From Cognatilysobacter xinjiangensis (GTDB lineage Bacteria; Pseudomonadota; Gammaproteobacteria; Xanthomonadales; Xanthomonadaceae): a stretch of 64,000 nucleotides of DNA. A model generated the notes under the pieces. The model did no database searches, had not been told where the DNA came from, and saw nothing but the letters and a program-made list of their open reading frames with translations. A program made the translations under genes and the position numbers. Below are positions 49,192 to 58,348 of the stretch, piece after piece. Location of the stretch: contig NZ_BMXY01000001.1 of the NCBI RefSeq assembly GCF_014651995.1, forward strand, positions 434,001 to 498,000, in the 5' to 3' direction. Positions within the stretch are counted from its first letter, which is position 1, and each line of letters starts with the position of its first letter.

Positions 49192-50591
49192 GCGTTGACG
49201 GCTCCGGCGTCCGCGGTGACCACGCAGCCGCGCAGCGAATTGCTCATCGCCTCGGTGATCACCACGTCCACGAACTGGCCGATCAGGCGGGGCGGGGCGG
49301 GGAAGTTCACCGAGCGCATGTTCTCGGTCTTGCCGGTCAGCTCGTTCGGGTTCTTGCGCGACGGACCCTCGACGAGGATGCGCTGCGTGGTCCCGACCAT
49401 CGCCTGCGAGATGCGCGCGGCGTTGGCGTTGATGGTCGCCTGCAGGCGCGACAGGCGTGCGTGCTTGATCTCGCTGGACACGTCGTCCTCGAGGTTCGAG
49501 GCCGGCGTGCCCGGGCGGCGCGAGTAGATGAAGGAGAACGACTGGTCGAAGCCAACGTCCTCGATCAGCTTCATGGTCTTCTCGAAGTCCGCGTCGGTCT
49601 CGCCGGGGAAGCCGACGATGAAGTCCGACGAGATCGAGATGTCCGGCCGCACTGCGCGCAGCTTGCGGATCTTCTGCTTGAACTCCAGGGCCGTGTAACC
49701 GCGCTTCATCGCCGCGAGGATGCGGTCCGAGCCCGACTGCACGGGCAGGTGCAGGTAGTTGGCGAGCTGCGGCACGTCCCGATAGGCCTCGACCAGCGAG
49801 TCGGAGAACTCCAGCGGGTGCGAGGTGGTGAAGCGGATGCGGTCGACGCCGTCGATTCCCGCGATCGTGCGGATCAGCAGGCCGAGGTCCGCGACCTCGC
49901 CGTCACCGTACGGCCCGCGATAGGCATTGACGTTCTGCCCCAACAGGTTGATCTCGCGCACGCCCTGCGCAGCCAGCTGGGCGACCTCGACCAGCACGTC
50001 CTCGAACGGCCGGCTGACCTCTTCGCCGCGGGTGTAGGGCACCACGCAGAAGCTGCAGTACTTCGAGCAGCCCTCCATGATCGACACGAATGCGCTCGGG
50101 CCGTCGGCGCGGGGCTCGGGCAGGCGGTCGAACTTCTCGATCTCGGGGAAGGAGATGTCGACCTGAGGCTTGCCCGACTCGCGGCGGGCCTCGATCAGCT
50201 GCGGCAGGCGGTGCAGGGTCTGCGGACCGAACACGAGGTCGACGAAGGGCGCGCGCTTGACGATCGCCTCGCCCTCCTGGCTCGCCACGCAGCCGCCGAC
50301 GCCGATCAGCACCGGTTTGCCGCCCTGCTTGAGCTGCCGCCAGCGGCCGAGCTGACTGAAGACCTTTTCCTGCGCCTTCTCGCGGATCGAGCAGGTGTTG
50401 ACCAAGATGACGTCGGCCTCGGCGGGGTCTCGGGTGATCTCCAGGCCTTCGGCCGCGGCGAGAACGTCGGCCATCTTCGCCGAGTCGTACTCGTTCATCT
50501 GGCAACCGTGGGTCTCGATGAAGAGCTTGCCGCGAGGCGCGGCAGCGGTGGCCGGCGCCTCGGGCGCATCGGCGAGCAACAGGTCGGTCAT
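49188..50591 (-). CDS. miaB: tRNA-2-methylthio-N6-dimethylallyladenosine synthase MiaB
   Basis: A 467-residue radical-SAM methylthiotransferase that modifies A37 of tRNAs. N-terminal MTTase cysteine motif [12 protein letters not shown], the radical-SAM cluster CSKYCSFC, and a C-terminal TRAM domain are visible. The ATG at 50591 (MTDLLLAD) is chosen because earlier sequence is not family-like. It carries an N-terminal extension of about 20 residues before the [10 protein letters not shown] core. Confidence 0.95.
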   Translation of the reverse strand: MTDLLLADAPEAPATAAAPRGKLFIETHGCQMNEYDSAKMADVLAAAEGLEITRDPAEADVILVNTCSIREKAQEKVFSQLGRWRQLKQGGKPVLIGVGGCVASQEGEAIVKRAPFVDLVFGPQTLHRLPQLIEARRESGKPQVDISFPEIEKFDRLPEPRADGPSAFVSIMEGCSKYCSFCVVPYTRGEEVSRPFEDVLVEVAQLAAQGVREINLLGQNVNAYRGPYGDGEVADLGLLIRTIAGIDGVDRIRFTTSHPLEFSDSLVEAYRDVPQLANYLHLPVQSGSDRILAAMKRGYTALEFKQKIRKLRAVRPDISISSDFIVGFPGETDADFEKTMKLIEDVGFDQSFSFIYSRRPGTPASNLEDDVSSEIKHARLSRLQATINANAARISQAMVGTTQRILVEGPSRKNPNELTGKTENMRSVNFPAPPRLIGQFVDVVITEAMSNSLRGCVVTADAGAVNA

Positions 50592-50736
50592 GGGGTATCC
50601 GGGAAGGGCGGCGGTTAGTCCGGGCCGGCCGTGCAGTCTACCGCGCTGCAACAGCGCAGGTGACCGCGTCCGCAGAAGACAATTCTAAACAGATCAAGGG
50701 GTTGTGAAACTTCTGGAAACAAGAAATGATGTTCCC

Positions 50737-51651
50737 ATGAAGACGCGCGTCGCATTCCTGCTGCTTGCCGGCCTCTTCGGCACCGCCCCCGCGGTTGCCG
50801 GTACGGTCTACCGTTGCGACGTCGATGGCGTTCGCAGTTACTCGAGCAAGAAGATCGCTGGCGCCGGCTGCGAGGTCGTCAGCCGCTACACGGCCCGCCC
50901 CGCGAAGCGCGCCGCTGCGACGGTCGCGGCGCCCAAGCCGGCTCCGACGCCCGCGCAGGGCTCGATGACCCCGGTCAACCTCGTCGCCGGCTCGCCGGCC
51001 TCGGGCTCGCTGGCGGCCGTGCCGGCCGCGGCGAAGGCGCCGGTCGTGTCCTCGCGGGGCAGCGCGCCGCGCCTGGTGCAGGGCCAGATCTACTCCTACA
51101 TGAAGGACGGCGTGCGGCACTACTCGAGCCGCCGCCCGGCCGGTGTCGCCAGTGCCGGCGCCGTGCGCACCATCCGGTACAGCTACATGGAGACCTGCTA
51201 CGCCTGCGCCGCAGCGCCGGGTGTGAACTTCTCCAAGATCCGCCTGCGCCACGACGCCTACCGCGGCGAGATCGCCGCCGCCGCCGCGCAGTACGGCGTC
51301 GACGAGTCGATCGTCCGCGCGATCATCCATGCCGAATCCTCCTACAACCCGAATGCGCTCTCGCGCGTCGGCGCGCAGGGCCTGATGCAACTGATGCCCG
51401 CCACGGCGCGTCGTTTCGGCGTCGACAACGCCTTCGACCCAGCGCAGAACATCCGCGGCGGCGTGCAGTACCTCGCCTTCCTGCTCAAGCGCTTCAATGG
51501 CGACCTGCGCCTGGCCGCGGCCGGCTACAACGCCGGCGAGGGCGCGGTCGACAAGTACAAGGGCGTGCCGCCGTACAACGAGACCCAGCGCTACGTGCAG
51601 CGTGTCGCGCTGCTGGCCGACCGCTATCGCAGCACGCCCGTCCTGCGCTGA
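50737..51651 (+). CDS. Lytic transglycosylase with duplicated N-terminal motif
   Basis: A 304-residue periplasmic SLT-type enzyme that cuts peptidoglycan glycan strands. Signal peptide MKTRVAFLLLAGLFGTAPAVA; the catalytic Glu is Glu200 in HAESSYNPNALS, followed by VGAQGLMQLMPATA and YNAGEGAVDKY. Residues 25-42 (YRCDVDGVRSYSSKKIAG) and 119-136 (YSYMKDGVRHYSSRRPAG) are an internal repeat of a DUF4124-like strand pair. An AAGAAATG stretch precedes the ATG. Confidence 0.9.
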   Translation: MKTRVAFLLLAGLFGTAPAVAGTVYRCDVDGVRSYSSKKIAGAGCEVVSRYTARPAKRAAATVAAPKPAPTPAQGSMTPVNLVAGSPASGSLAAVPAAAKAPVVSSRGSAPRLVQGQIYSYMKDGVRHYSSRRPAGVASAGAVRTIRYSYMETCYACAAAPGVNFSKIRLRHDAYRGEIAAAAAQYGVDESIVRAIIHAESSYNPNALSRVGAQGLMQLMPATARRFGVDNAFDPAQNIRGGVQYLAFLLKRFNGDLRLAAAGYNAGEGAVDKYKGVPPYNETQRYVQRVALLADRYRSTPVLR

Positions 51652-51677
51652 TTCCCTGCTCCAGGGCTGCCTTTCCG

Positions 51678-51707
51678 ACGCCAGCCGGCGACCCCGGCTG
51701 GCGTTTT
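51678..51707 (+). terminator. Intrinsic terminator
   Basis: ACGCCAGCCGG-CGACC-CCGGCTGGCGT stem (51678-51704) then TTTT, 26 bases after the lytic transglycosylase gene. Confidence 0.88.
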
Positions 51708-51764
51708 CGCATGCGCGGGACTGCGATCCGCGTCGAAGGCCTCGGGTCCGACGGCCGCCGTGGA

Positions 51765-51794
51765 TTGTCGGCCCGTTCACCGTTCCGTTACACT
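51765..51794 (+). promoter_or_regulatory. Candidate promoter for petABC
   Basis: TTGTCG (51765-51770), 18-base spacer, TACACT (51789-51794), 71 bases before the petA ATG. Both hexamers are close to the sigma-70 consensus; this is the best-formed promoter I see in the window. Confidence 0.6.
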
Positions 51795-51865
51795 TCAACG
51801 TCTTTATCAGCGGCCCCGCGCATCCGTGCGGGGCAGCCCACGTCGAACAGTTTTCGGAGTGCCGG

Positions 51866-52498
51866 ATGGCCAACGAAGGGGTCAACGAGACCACCCACGA
51901 GCCGGTCAACCTCGGCCGCCGTCGGTTCCTCACCGCGACGACCGCAGTCGTCGGCGCGGTCGGTGCCGGCTTTGCCGCGGTGCCTTTCATCAAATCGTGG
52001 AACCCGAGCGCGCGCGCCAAGCTCGCCGGTGCCCCGATCACCGCGGACATCAGCGCGCTGCCCGAGGGCCAGCGCCTGATCGTCGAATGGCGCGGCCAGC
52101 CGATCTGGATCGTCCGCCGCTCGCAGGCGATCCTCAAGGCACTGCCGACGCTCGACGGCAACCTCCGCGATCCGAAGTCGGAAAACCCGGACCAGCAGCC
52201 GAACTACGTGCTGAAGGGCAATCCGGAGTACCGCTCGATCAAGCCGGAAGTCTCCGTGCTGGTCGGTCTGTGCACGCACCTGGGCTGCTCGCCGGAAATG
52301 AAGGCCGAGATCCGCCCCGAGCCGTTCGACCCCGAGTGGAAGGGCGGCTACTTCTGCCCCTGCCACAAGTCGCGCTTCGACATGTCGGGCCGCGTCTATC
52401 AGGGCGTGCCGGCGCCGACCAACCTGGTCGTGCCGCCGCACCACTACGAAAACGACAACACGATCGTGATCGGCGTCGATCCGCAGGGAGCCGCCTGA
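51866..52498 (+). CDS. petA: Ubiquinol-cytochrome c reductase Rieske iron-sulfur subunit
   Basis: A 210-residue bc1-complex Rieske protein. The N-terminus has a Tat-type signal anchor (LGRRRFLTATTAVVGAVGAG). The cluster motifs are CTHLGC and CPCHKSRFD. It transfers electrons from ubiquinol to cytochrome c1 at the inner membrane. GGAG precedes the ATG. First gene of petA-petB-petC; petB starts one base after its stop. Confidence 0.96.
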   Translation: MANEGVNETTHEPVNLGRRRFLTATTAVVGAVGAGFAAVPFIKSWNPSARAKLAGAPITADISALPEGQRLIVEWRGQPIWIVRRSQAILKALPTLDGNLRDPKSENPDQQPNYVLKGNPEYRSIKPEVSVLVGLCTHLGCSPEMKAEIRPEPFDPEWKGGYFCPCHKSRFDMSGRVYQGVPAPTNLVVPPHHYENDNTIVIGVDPQGAA

Positions 52499-52499
52499 G

Positions 52500-53789
52500 A
52501 TGGCCAAGAGCAATGACCAGCTGTCCGCGCCGAACAACATCGGCAAGGGCCTGATCACCGGTGTGGTGAACTGGTTCAACGACCGTGCCCCGGGCGCGGG
52601 CATCGCCTACAAGAAGCACATGTCGGAGTACTTCGCGCCGAAGAACTTCAACATCTGGTACTACTTCGGCTCGCTCGCGCTGCTGGTGCTGGTCAACCAG
52701 ATCGTCACCGGCATCTTCCTGACGATGCACTTCAAGACCGACGCCGCGCAGGCGTTCGCGTCCGTCGAGTACATCATGCGCGACGTCGAGTGGGGCTGGC
52801 TGATCCGGTACATGCACAGCACCGGCGCCTCGCTGTTCTTCATCGTGGTCTACCTGCACATGTGGCGCGGCCTGATGTACGGGTCGTACCAGAAGCCGCG
52901 CGAGCTGGTGTGGGTCCTCGGCATGGTGATCTACCTCGTGCTGATGGCCGAGGCGTTCATGGGCTACGTGCTGCCGTGGGGCCAGATGTCGTTCTGGGGC
53001 GCGAAGGTCATCATCTCGCTGTTCGGCGCGATTCCGGTCATCGGCAACGGCCTGACCGAATGGATCATGGGCGACTACCTGCCGTCGGACGCCACGCTCA
53101 ACCGCTTCTTCGCGCTGCACGTCATCGCGCTGCCGCTCGTCCTGCTGCTGCTGGTCGTGCTGCACCTGGGCGCGCTGCACGAGGTCGGCTCGAACAACCC
53201 GGACGGCGTCGACGTGAAGTACGGCCCGAAGGGCAACCGCTGGTCGGCAGATGCGCCGAAGGACTCGATCCCGTTCCATCCGTACTACACGGTCAAGGAC
53301 ATGGTCGGCGTCGGCTTCTTCCTGATGCTGGCGGCCTTCATCATCTTCTTCGAGCCCACCGTCGGCGGCCTGTTCCTCGAGCACGACAACTTCACCGAGG
53401 CGAACCGCCTCGTGACGCCGGCTCACATCAAGCCGACGTGGTACTTCACCCCGTACTACGCGATGCTCCGCGTAGTGCCGGACAAGCTCGGCGGCGTCAT
53501 GGTGATGTTCGGTGCGATCGTGCTGCTGTTCCTGGTGCCGTGGCTCGACCGCGCGAAGGTTCGTTCGATCCGCTACCGCGGCATGCTCGCCAAGGTCATG
53601 TTCGGCCTGCTCGCCTTCAGCTTCCTGTGGCTGGGCAAGATCGGCTCCGGCCCCGGCACGGACATCACCGAGACCTACATCGGTCGCGTGCTGACGTTCT
53701 TCTACTTCATGTTCTTCATCACGATGCCGATCTGGACCAAGCTGGATCGCACGAAGCCGGTTCCCGAGCGGGTGACGATGCATGACTGA
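52500..53789 (+). CDS. petB: Ubiquinol-cytochrome c reductase cytochrome b subunit
   Basis: A 429-residue cytochrome b with long transmembrane helices. Family segments: FNIWYYFGSLALLVLVNQIV, YLHMWRGLMYGSY, GYVLPWGQMSFWGA, and PEW-like Qo-site region. It holds two b hemes and the quinone sites of the bc1 complex. The stop overlaps petC's ATG by 8 bases. Confidence 0.96.
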   Translation: MAKSNDQLSAPNNIGKGLITGVVNWFNDRAPGAGIAYKKHMSEYFAPKNFNIWYYFGSLALLVLVNQIVTGIFLTMHFKTDAAQAFASVEYIMRDVEWGWLIRYMHSTGASLFFIVVYLHMWRGLMYGSYQKPRELVWVLGMVIYLVLMAEAFMGYVLPWGQMSFWGAKVIISLFGAIPVIGNGLTEWIMGDYLPSDATLNRFFALHVIALPLVLLLLVVLHLGALHEVGSNNPDGVDVKYGPKGNRWSADAPKDSIPFHPYYTVKDMVGVGFFLMLAAFIIFFEPTVGGLFLEHDNFTEANRLVTPAHIKPTWYFTPYYAMLRVVPDKLGGVMVMFGAIVLLFLVPWLDRAKVRSIRYRGMLAKVMFGLLAFSFLWLGKIGSGPGTDITETYIGRVLTFFYFMFFITMPIWTKLDRTKPVPERVTMHD

Positions 53790-54579
53790 CATGTCCCGCC
53801 GCGCATCCACCTCCCATCAGCCTGCTGGATTCATGAAAATGCGAGTTCTGCGATCGCTTGCGACGCTCGTTCTCGGCCTCGCGGTCTCGACGCCGCTGTT
53901 CGCCGCGGAAGAGGGCGTACACCTCGAGCAGGCCGGCACCGACATCGCCGATCGTGCCTCGCTGCAGCGTGGCGCCCAGCTGTTCATGAACTACTGCTCG
54001 GGCTGCCACTCGCTCAAGTACCTGCGCTACTCGCGCATGGCCGACGACCTTGGCCTGACCGAGGACGAGGTGCAGAAGAACCTCAACTTCACCGGTGCGA
54101 AGTACGGCGAGACGATCGAGGCTTCGATGCCGCCGGAGTCCAGCGACTGGTTCGGCAAGCAGCCGCCGGATCTTTCACTGATCGCGCGCGTGCGCGGCAG
54201 CGACTGGATCTACACCTACCTCAAGTCCTTCTACCTGGACGAGTCGCGCCCGGTGGGCTGGAACAACACGGTGTTCCCGAACGTGTCCATGCCGAACCCG
54301 CTGTGGCAGCTGCAGGGCCTGCAGCACGCCGAGTTCGGCAAGCCGACCGCCACGGGCGACCGCCCGGTGACCGGCCTGAAGGTCACCCAGGACGGCACGC
54401 TCGACGCCGCCGGCTTCGACCGCGCCGCGCGCGATATCACAGCTTTTCTCGAGTACGCCGGCGAACCCGCGGCGCTCAAGCGCCAGTCCATGGGCGTCTG
54501 GGTGATCCTGTTCCTGGCCCTGCTCACGTTCCTCGCCTGGTTGCTCAAGAAGGAATACTGGCGCGACGTCGAGCATTGA
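53782..54579 (+). CDS. petC: Ubiquinol-cytochrome c reductase cytochrome c1 subunit
   Basis: A 265-residue cytochrome c1. The heme-binding motif is CSGCH (NYCSGCHSLKYLRYS), and the C-terminus has a single anchor helix (GVWVILFLALLTFLAWLL) before KKEYWRDVEH. An N-terminal signal peptide exports the heme domain. The start may be ATG 53782 (overlap with petB) or ATG 53833 (MKMRVLRSLATLVLG), which would place the signal at the very N-terminus; this is unresolved. Third gene of petABC. Confidence 0.93.
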   Translation: MTDMSRRASTSHQPAGFMKMRVLRSLATLVLGLAVSTPLFAAEEGVHLEQAGTDIADRASLQRGAQLFMNYCSGCHSLKYLRYSRMADDLGLTEDEVQKNLNFTGAKYGETIEASMPPESSDWFGKQPPDLSLIARVRGSDWIYTYLKSFYLDESRPVGWNNTVFPNVSMPNPLWQLQGLQHAEFGKPTATGDRPVTGLKVTQDGTLDAAGFDRAARDITAFLEYAGEPAALKRQSMGVWVILFLALLTFLAWLLKKEYWRDVEH

Positions 54580-54702
54580 CGCGGCGGCGGCACCCGGGGG
54601 CTTGGGGGTGCCGCATCGTCGTGACTCGGGACCGTTGGCGACCGCCCGCACGGGGTGGGCGGCGCCCTGCGGCCGGCGGTTTCCGGTCGATCGAGGTCGA
54701 CG

Positions 54703-55338
54703 ATGGCGGCGAATCCACGCATGCGTAATACCCTCACCCTGTTTTCCTCCACCGATTGCGTCCTCTGCCATCGCGTGCGCCTCGTGCTCGCGGCCAAGGG
54801 CGTGACCTACGACTTGGTGCCGGTCGATCCGCAGAATCCTCCGGAGGATCTGGTCGACCTGAACCCGTACCAGTCGGTGCCGACGCTGGTCGAGCGCGAC
54901 CTGGTCCTTTACGCCGCGAGCGTCGTCAGCGAGTACCTCGACGAGCGCTATCCGCATCCGCCGTTGATGCCGGTCGACCCGCTGTCGCGCGCGCGCCTGC
55001 GGCTGGCAATGCTGCGCCTGGAGCACGACTGGGTGCCGCAGGTGCAGGCCATCCAGCTTGGTAACAAGGCCCAGGCCGAGGCCGGCCGCAAGCGCCTGAA
55101 GGAACTGCTCACCGCGTCGGTGCCGCTGTTCAAGGCCAGCAAGTTCTTCCTCAATCCCGAGATGAGCCTCGCCGACTGCGCGATGGCGCCGATCATCTGG
55201 CGTCTGCCGGCACTCGGCGTGCCGCTGCCGAAGGATGGGAAGGTGATCGAGGACTACGGCAACCGCATCTTCCGCAACCCCGGCTTCGCTCGCAGCCTCA
55301 CCGAGCAGGAGCGCAAGCTGCGCGACCTGCCGGCCTGA
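54703..55338 (+). CDS. sspA: Stringent starvation protein A (GST fold)
   Basis: A 211-residue glutathione-S-transferase-fold protein of the SspA type. Residues 1-85 form the thioredoxin-like domain (LFSSTDCVLCHRVRLVLAAKG) and the rest the all-helical domain. SspA binds RNA polymerase and acts in starvation and stress gene control in E. coli. The ATG at 54703 has GAGGT 6 bases upstream. It is followed by sspB, the usual pairing. Confidence 0.93.
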   Translation: MAANPRMRNTLTLFSSTDCVLCHRVRLVLAAKGVTYDLVPVDPQNPPEDLVDLNPYQSVPTLVERDLVLYAASVVSEYLDERYPHPPLMPVDPLSRARLRLAMLRLEHDWVPQVQAIQLGNKAQAEAGRKRLKELLTASVPLFKASKFFLNPEMSLADCAMAPIIWRLPALGVPLPKDGKVIEDYGNRIFRNPGFARSLTEQERKLRDLPA

Positions 55339-55359
55339 GCCGCGCCGCGAACGCCCGAC

Positions 55360-55393
55360 GAAGGCCCGCCATCGGCGGGCCTTCTGGTTTTTT
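55360..55393 (+). terminator. Intrinsic terminator after sspA
   Basis: GAAGGCCCGCC-ATC-GGCGGGCCTTC stem (55360-55384), then TGGTTTTTT, 21 bases after sspA. Confidence 0.88.
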
Positions 55394-55444
55394 CCGAATG
55401 CCCCGTTTCCGCCGGCCTCGCCAGCTGCATTTACACTGCCCCGC

Positions 55445-55939
55445 ATGACCGACGAATTCGAGATGACCAGTCATCGCCCGTACCTGCTGCGGGCGCTGTA
55501 CGAGTGGATCGCCGACAACGGCCTGACGCCGCATCTGCTGGTCGACGCGACGCGCCCCGGCGTGCAGGTCCCGCGCCATGCGGTAAAGGACGGGCGCATC
55601 GTGCTCAACGTTGCGCAGCGCGCCGTCGCCGGGCTGGAGATGACGAACGAGCTGATCCGTTTCAGCGCCCGCTTCGGCGGCGTCAGCCATGCCGTTTCGG
55701 TGCCGGTCAGCGCAGTGCTGGCGATCTACGCCCGCGAAAACGGGCAGGGCATGGCGCTGCCGCCGGAGTCGGAGGACGAGGACGTCGCCACCGAGATGCC
55801 CATGGGTGCGGCTGGCGACGAAGGTCCGTCGCTGGAACTCGTGCAGGACGGTGGCGACGCGGAGCCGCGCCCTGGCCCGGACGGCGACGACGAGCCGCCG
55901 ACGCCGCCGCGCCGCGGGCACCTGCGCATCGTCAAGTAA
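55445..55939 (+). CDS. sspB: ClpXP adaptor SspB
   Basis: A 164-residue adaptor that brings SsrA-tagged proteins to ClpXP. The conserved domain covers residues 10-105 (RPYLLRALYEWIADNGLTPHLLVDA, with ETNELIRFSARFGG-type core). The C-terminal tail is acidic and Pro-rich and ends LRIVK, the ClpX-binding tip. It follows sspA and its terminator by 50 bases. Confidence 0.95.
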   Translation: MTDEFEMTSHRPYLLRALYEWIADNGLTPHLLVDATRPGVQVPRHAVKDGRIVLNVAQRAVAGLEMTNELIRFSARFGGVSHAVSVPVSAVLAIYARENGQGMALPPESEDEDVATEMPMGAAGDEGPSLELVQDGGDAEPRPGPDGDDEPPTPPRRGHLRIVK

Positions 55940-56317
55940 GAGGGTCAGGCCCCGTACGCAGCGCGGTTGACTAACATTTCGCGGCCGACCTGGGCCGATC
56001 CGATCGCTGAGGACACGGCCGAAGATCGACGGCAACGGCGGCGTGGATGATCAGGGTTTCGCCTGTGCATGAGGCGCTGTACCTCCCGCTTCCGCCCGGC
56101 ATGTGGAATGCCTCGCGGCTGTGAGGTCGACAAGCGCGAAGTCGGCCAATCGCTGTCAGAGGTCGCGCGACGCTTCGTCGACGATGACGCATAGCGCCAT
56201 GGTCGGGACCGTCTGCCGTCTGGCGCGCAATCAACGGTGCCGCCGCGAGAACGCCGAAACCGCGACGACAGGAGCGGCGCAGCCCGCCGATTGGACGATG
56301 CGATCGCTGCCGCCGTT
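55940..56317. other. Intergenic region without a supported gene
   Basis: 378 bases between sspB and the convergent DUF3301 gene. Several open frames are present, but none has a ribosome site, consistent codon pattern or recognisable motif. I see no terminator or tRNA. It may hold a decayed gene. Confidence 0.5.
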
Positions 56318-56653
56318 TCAGCTGCCCGTGCGATCCGGAAACGGGATGGGCGTCGGCGTCGCCGGGCCAAGGAAGCTGACGAGCCGTTCGCCCCGCAGCA
56401 CCAGCCGCCCTTGGTGGCGGTCCGAGCCGTCGGTCGAGTAGTCGAAACGGAAGGTGCGCTCCCACCCGAGGCGGCCCTGCACGCGGCAGGGGCGCAGGCC
56501 GACCACGTGCACGGATTCGTCCAGCCACTGCACGTGCGCGGCGCGGCAGGCGTCGCGCCCCAGCTGGCCGGCACGCTCGGCGGCCGCGCGGCCGGCGTTC
56601 CAGAAGGCCACCATGGCGGCCGCGACGATCATCAACACGATGGCGGTTAGCAT
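56318..56653 (-). CDS. DUF3301 membrane protein
   Basis: A 111-residue protein with one N-terminal transmembrane helix (LTAIVLMIVAAAMVAFWNAG), then RAAAERAGQLGRDAC and WLDESVHVVGL, and a C-terminal beta region (RTFRFDYSTDG, GRLVLRGERLVSFLGP). This fits the DUF3301 family of unknown function. It is divergent from the FHA gene across 66 bases. Confidence 0.82.
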   Translation of the reverse strand: MLTAIVLMIVAAAMVAFWNAGRAAAERAGQLGRDACRAAHVQWLDESVHVVGLRPCRVQGRLGWERTFRFDYSTDGSDRHQGRLVLRGERLVSFLGPATPTPIPFPDRTGS

Positions 56654-56719
56654 TTTGCTAATGTGGTGGTTTGGGCAGGCTGCGACAAGAGCCGGCACGT
56701 TTCGGACAGGGGCGATTCG

Positions 56720-57487
56720 ATGAAGCTGGTTTTTCCGGGGGGTGAGCATCCGCAGGTCGTGCTGCAGCCGGGCGTGAACAGCGTCGGCTCCGCGCCGGAT
56801 GCGAACATCGTCCTCGACCGGCCGGGCGTGCAGCCCCGCCACTGCCAGCTCCACGTCACCGCCAACGGCGTGATGCTCGACGTGCCATCCGACGCCGCCG
56901 TCACCGTAAACGGCTCCGCGGTGCGCGGCCTGATCGCCCTACGCGACGGCGACCGCGTGGCCTTCGACCGTTTCGAGGCACGCCTGACCGGCATGGAGAA
57001 CGTCGCGGTGGCGCGGCCCGGCGCGGCGATCCCCGCCTCCGCCAACGACGACCTGTTTGCCACCACCGTGCGCCAAGCGTTGCCGAAGTTAATGCTGCGC
57101 GGCGTTGCCGGCCACCTGTTCGGCCGCAGCTTTCCGCTGGCGGGCGTGACGACGGTCGGCCGTGCGCCGGATTCGACGCTGCACTTCGACGAGAACGGCA
57201 TCTCGCGCGCCCACGCGCGGCTGGTGCCGAGCGACGGCGGCGTGCAGGTCGAGGACCTGGGCTCGACCAATGGCACCTACCTCAACGGCAAGCGCATCCT
57301 GCACGGCGAAGCGAAGGTCGGCGACGAGATCGCCTTCGACACGTTGCGCTTCCGCGTCGTGTCGACCGCGCCGTCCGAGGAGACCGAGCCGCGCCCGGAA
57401 ACCGGAAGCCGTTTCGACGGACGGCTCGTGTGGGGCGTGGCGATCGGCGTCGCGCTGCTGGCCTGCGCGATCGCGCTCGCGCTCTGA
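56720..57487 (+). CDS. Double FHA domain membrane protein
   Basis: A 255-residue protein with two FHA domains and a C-terminal transmembrane helix (238-255, WGVAIGVALLACAIALAL). The second domain is canonical: VGRAPDSTLHF (Arg148), ISRAHARL (Ser162, His165) and DLGSTNGTYLNG. The first (residues 12-90) lacks the Arg and Ser: VGSAPDANIVL and VQPRHCQL. It should bind phosphothreonine through the second domain at the inner membrane; the partner kinase is unknown. Confidence 0.88.
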   Translation: MKLVFPGGEHPQVVLQPGVNSVGSAPDANIVLDRPGVQPRHCQLHVTANGVMLDVPSDAAVTVNGSAVRGLIALRDGDRVAFDRFEARLTGMENVAVARPGAAIPASANDDLFATTVRQALPKLMLRGVAGHLFGRSFPLAGVTTVGRAPDSTLHFDENGISRAHARLVPSDGGVQVEDLGSTNGTYLNGKRILHGEAKVGDEIAFDTLRFRVVSTAPSEETEPRPETGSRFDGRLVWGVAIGVALLACAIALAL

Positions 57488-57496
57488 CGCGAGGGC

Positions 57497-58348
57497 TCAG
57501 CCCGGCCGCCGCCCGAGCTTGAGCGAGAGGTCGATCGCGCGGACGTGCTTGGTCAGGCCGCCGACCGAGATGCAGTCCACGCCGTCCTCGGCGATCGCGC
57601 GCACGGTCGACAGGTCGACGCCACCCGAAACCTCCAGCGGAATGCGGCCCGCCGCGATGCGCACTGCGTCGCGGCGCATGCCGGCGTCGAAATCGTCGAT
57701 GAGGATGCGGTCGCAGGCGCTGTCGAGCGCCTCGCGGAGCTGGTCCAGCGTCTCGACTTCGACGATCACCGGCAGCGACGCAAACCGCTCGCGCGAGGCC
57801 TGTACGGCGCCCGCGATCGAGCCCGCCGCGCGGATATGGTTTTCCTTGAGCATCACCGCGTCGTAGAGACCGATGCGATGGTTGGTGCCGCCACCCACGC
57901 GCACCGCGTACTTCTGCGCGAGGCGCAGGCCCGGCAGTGTCTTGCGCGTGTCGAGGATGCGCGCACGCGTGCCGGCGACGGCATCGACGTAGGCGGCGGT
58001 GACGGTCGCCGTCGCCGACAGCGTCTGCATGAAGTTGAGCGACGTCCGCTCGGCGGTCACCAGCGCGCGGGCGCGGCCGTCGATAGTCGCCAGCAACGTG
58101 CCGGCGGCGACACGCGCGCCTTCCTCGGCGTGCCAGTGGATGCGCACGTCCGGATCGATCGCGCGATGGCAGAGGTCGAACCACGGGCGGCCGCAGACCA
58201 CTGCGTCCTCCTTGCAGAGCAGGTAGGCCGTGTCGGCAACGTCCGGCAGCAGCGCCGATGTCGCATCGCCACTGCCGATGTCCTCGTCGAGCGCGCGGCG
58301 GACGTCGGACTCGATTGACGCGGCCGGCGGCAGCGGCACCGCGCTCAT
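57497..58348 (-). CDS. nadC: Nicotinate-nucleotide diphosphorylase (carboxylating)
   Basis: A 283-residue quinolinate phosphoribosyltransferase making NaMN from quinolinate and PRPP for NAD. Motifs: DEDIGSGDATSALLPDV near the N-terminus, ERTSLNFMQTLSATAT, TRKTLPGLRLAQKYAVRVGGG, and a C-terminal EVSGGVDLSTVRAIAEDGVDCISVG. The ATG overlaps the stop of the upstream Trm112-like gene by 4 bases. Confidence 0.95.
   Translation of the reverse strand: MSAVPLPPAASIESDVRRALDEDIGSGDATSALLPDVADTAYLLCKEDAVVCGRPWFDLCHRAIDPDVRIHWHAEEGARVAAGTLLATIDGRARALVTAERTSLNFMQTLSATATVTAAYVDAVAGTRARILDTRKTLPGLRLAQKYAVRVGGGTNHRIGLYDAVMLKENHIRAAGSIAGAVQASRERFASLPVIVEVETLDQLREALDSACDRILIDDFDAGMRRDAVRIAAGRIPLEVSGGVDLSTVRAIAEDGVDCISVGGLTKHVRAIDLSLKLGRRPG

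Noticed and set aside
52239-53810. A 523-residue minus-strand frame opposite petB
   Set aside because: Antisense shadow of cytochrome b with no motif of its own.
54587-54614. Hairpin after petC as a terminator
   Set aside because: Nine-base stem but no T-run; left uncalled.
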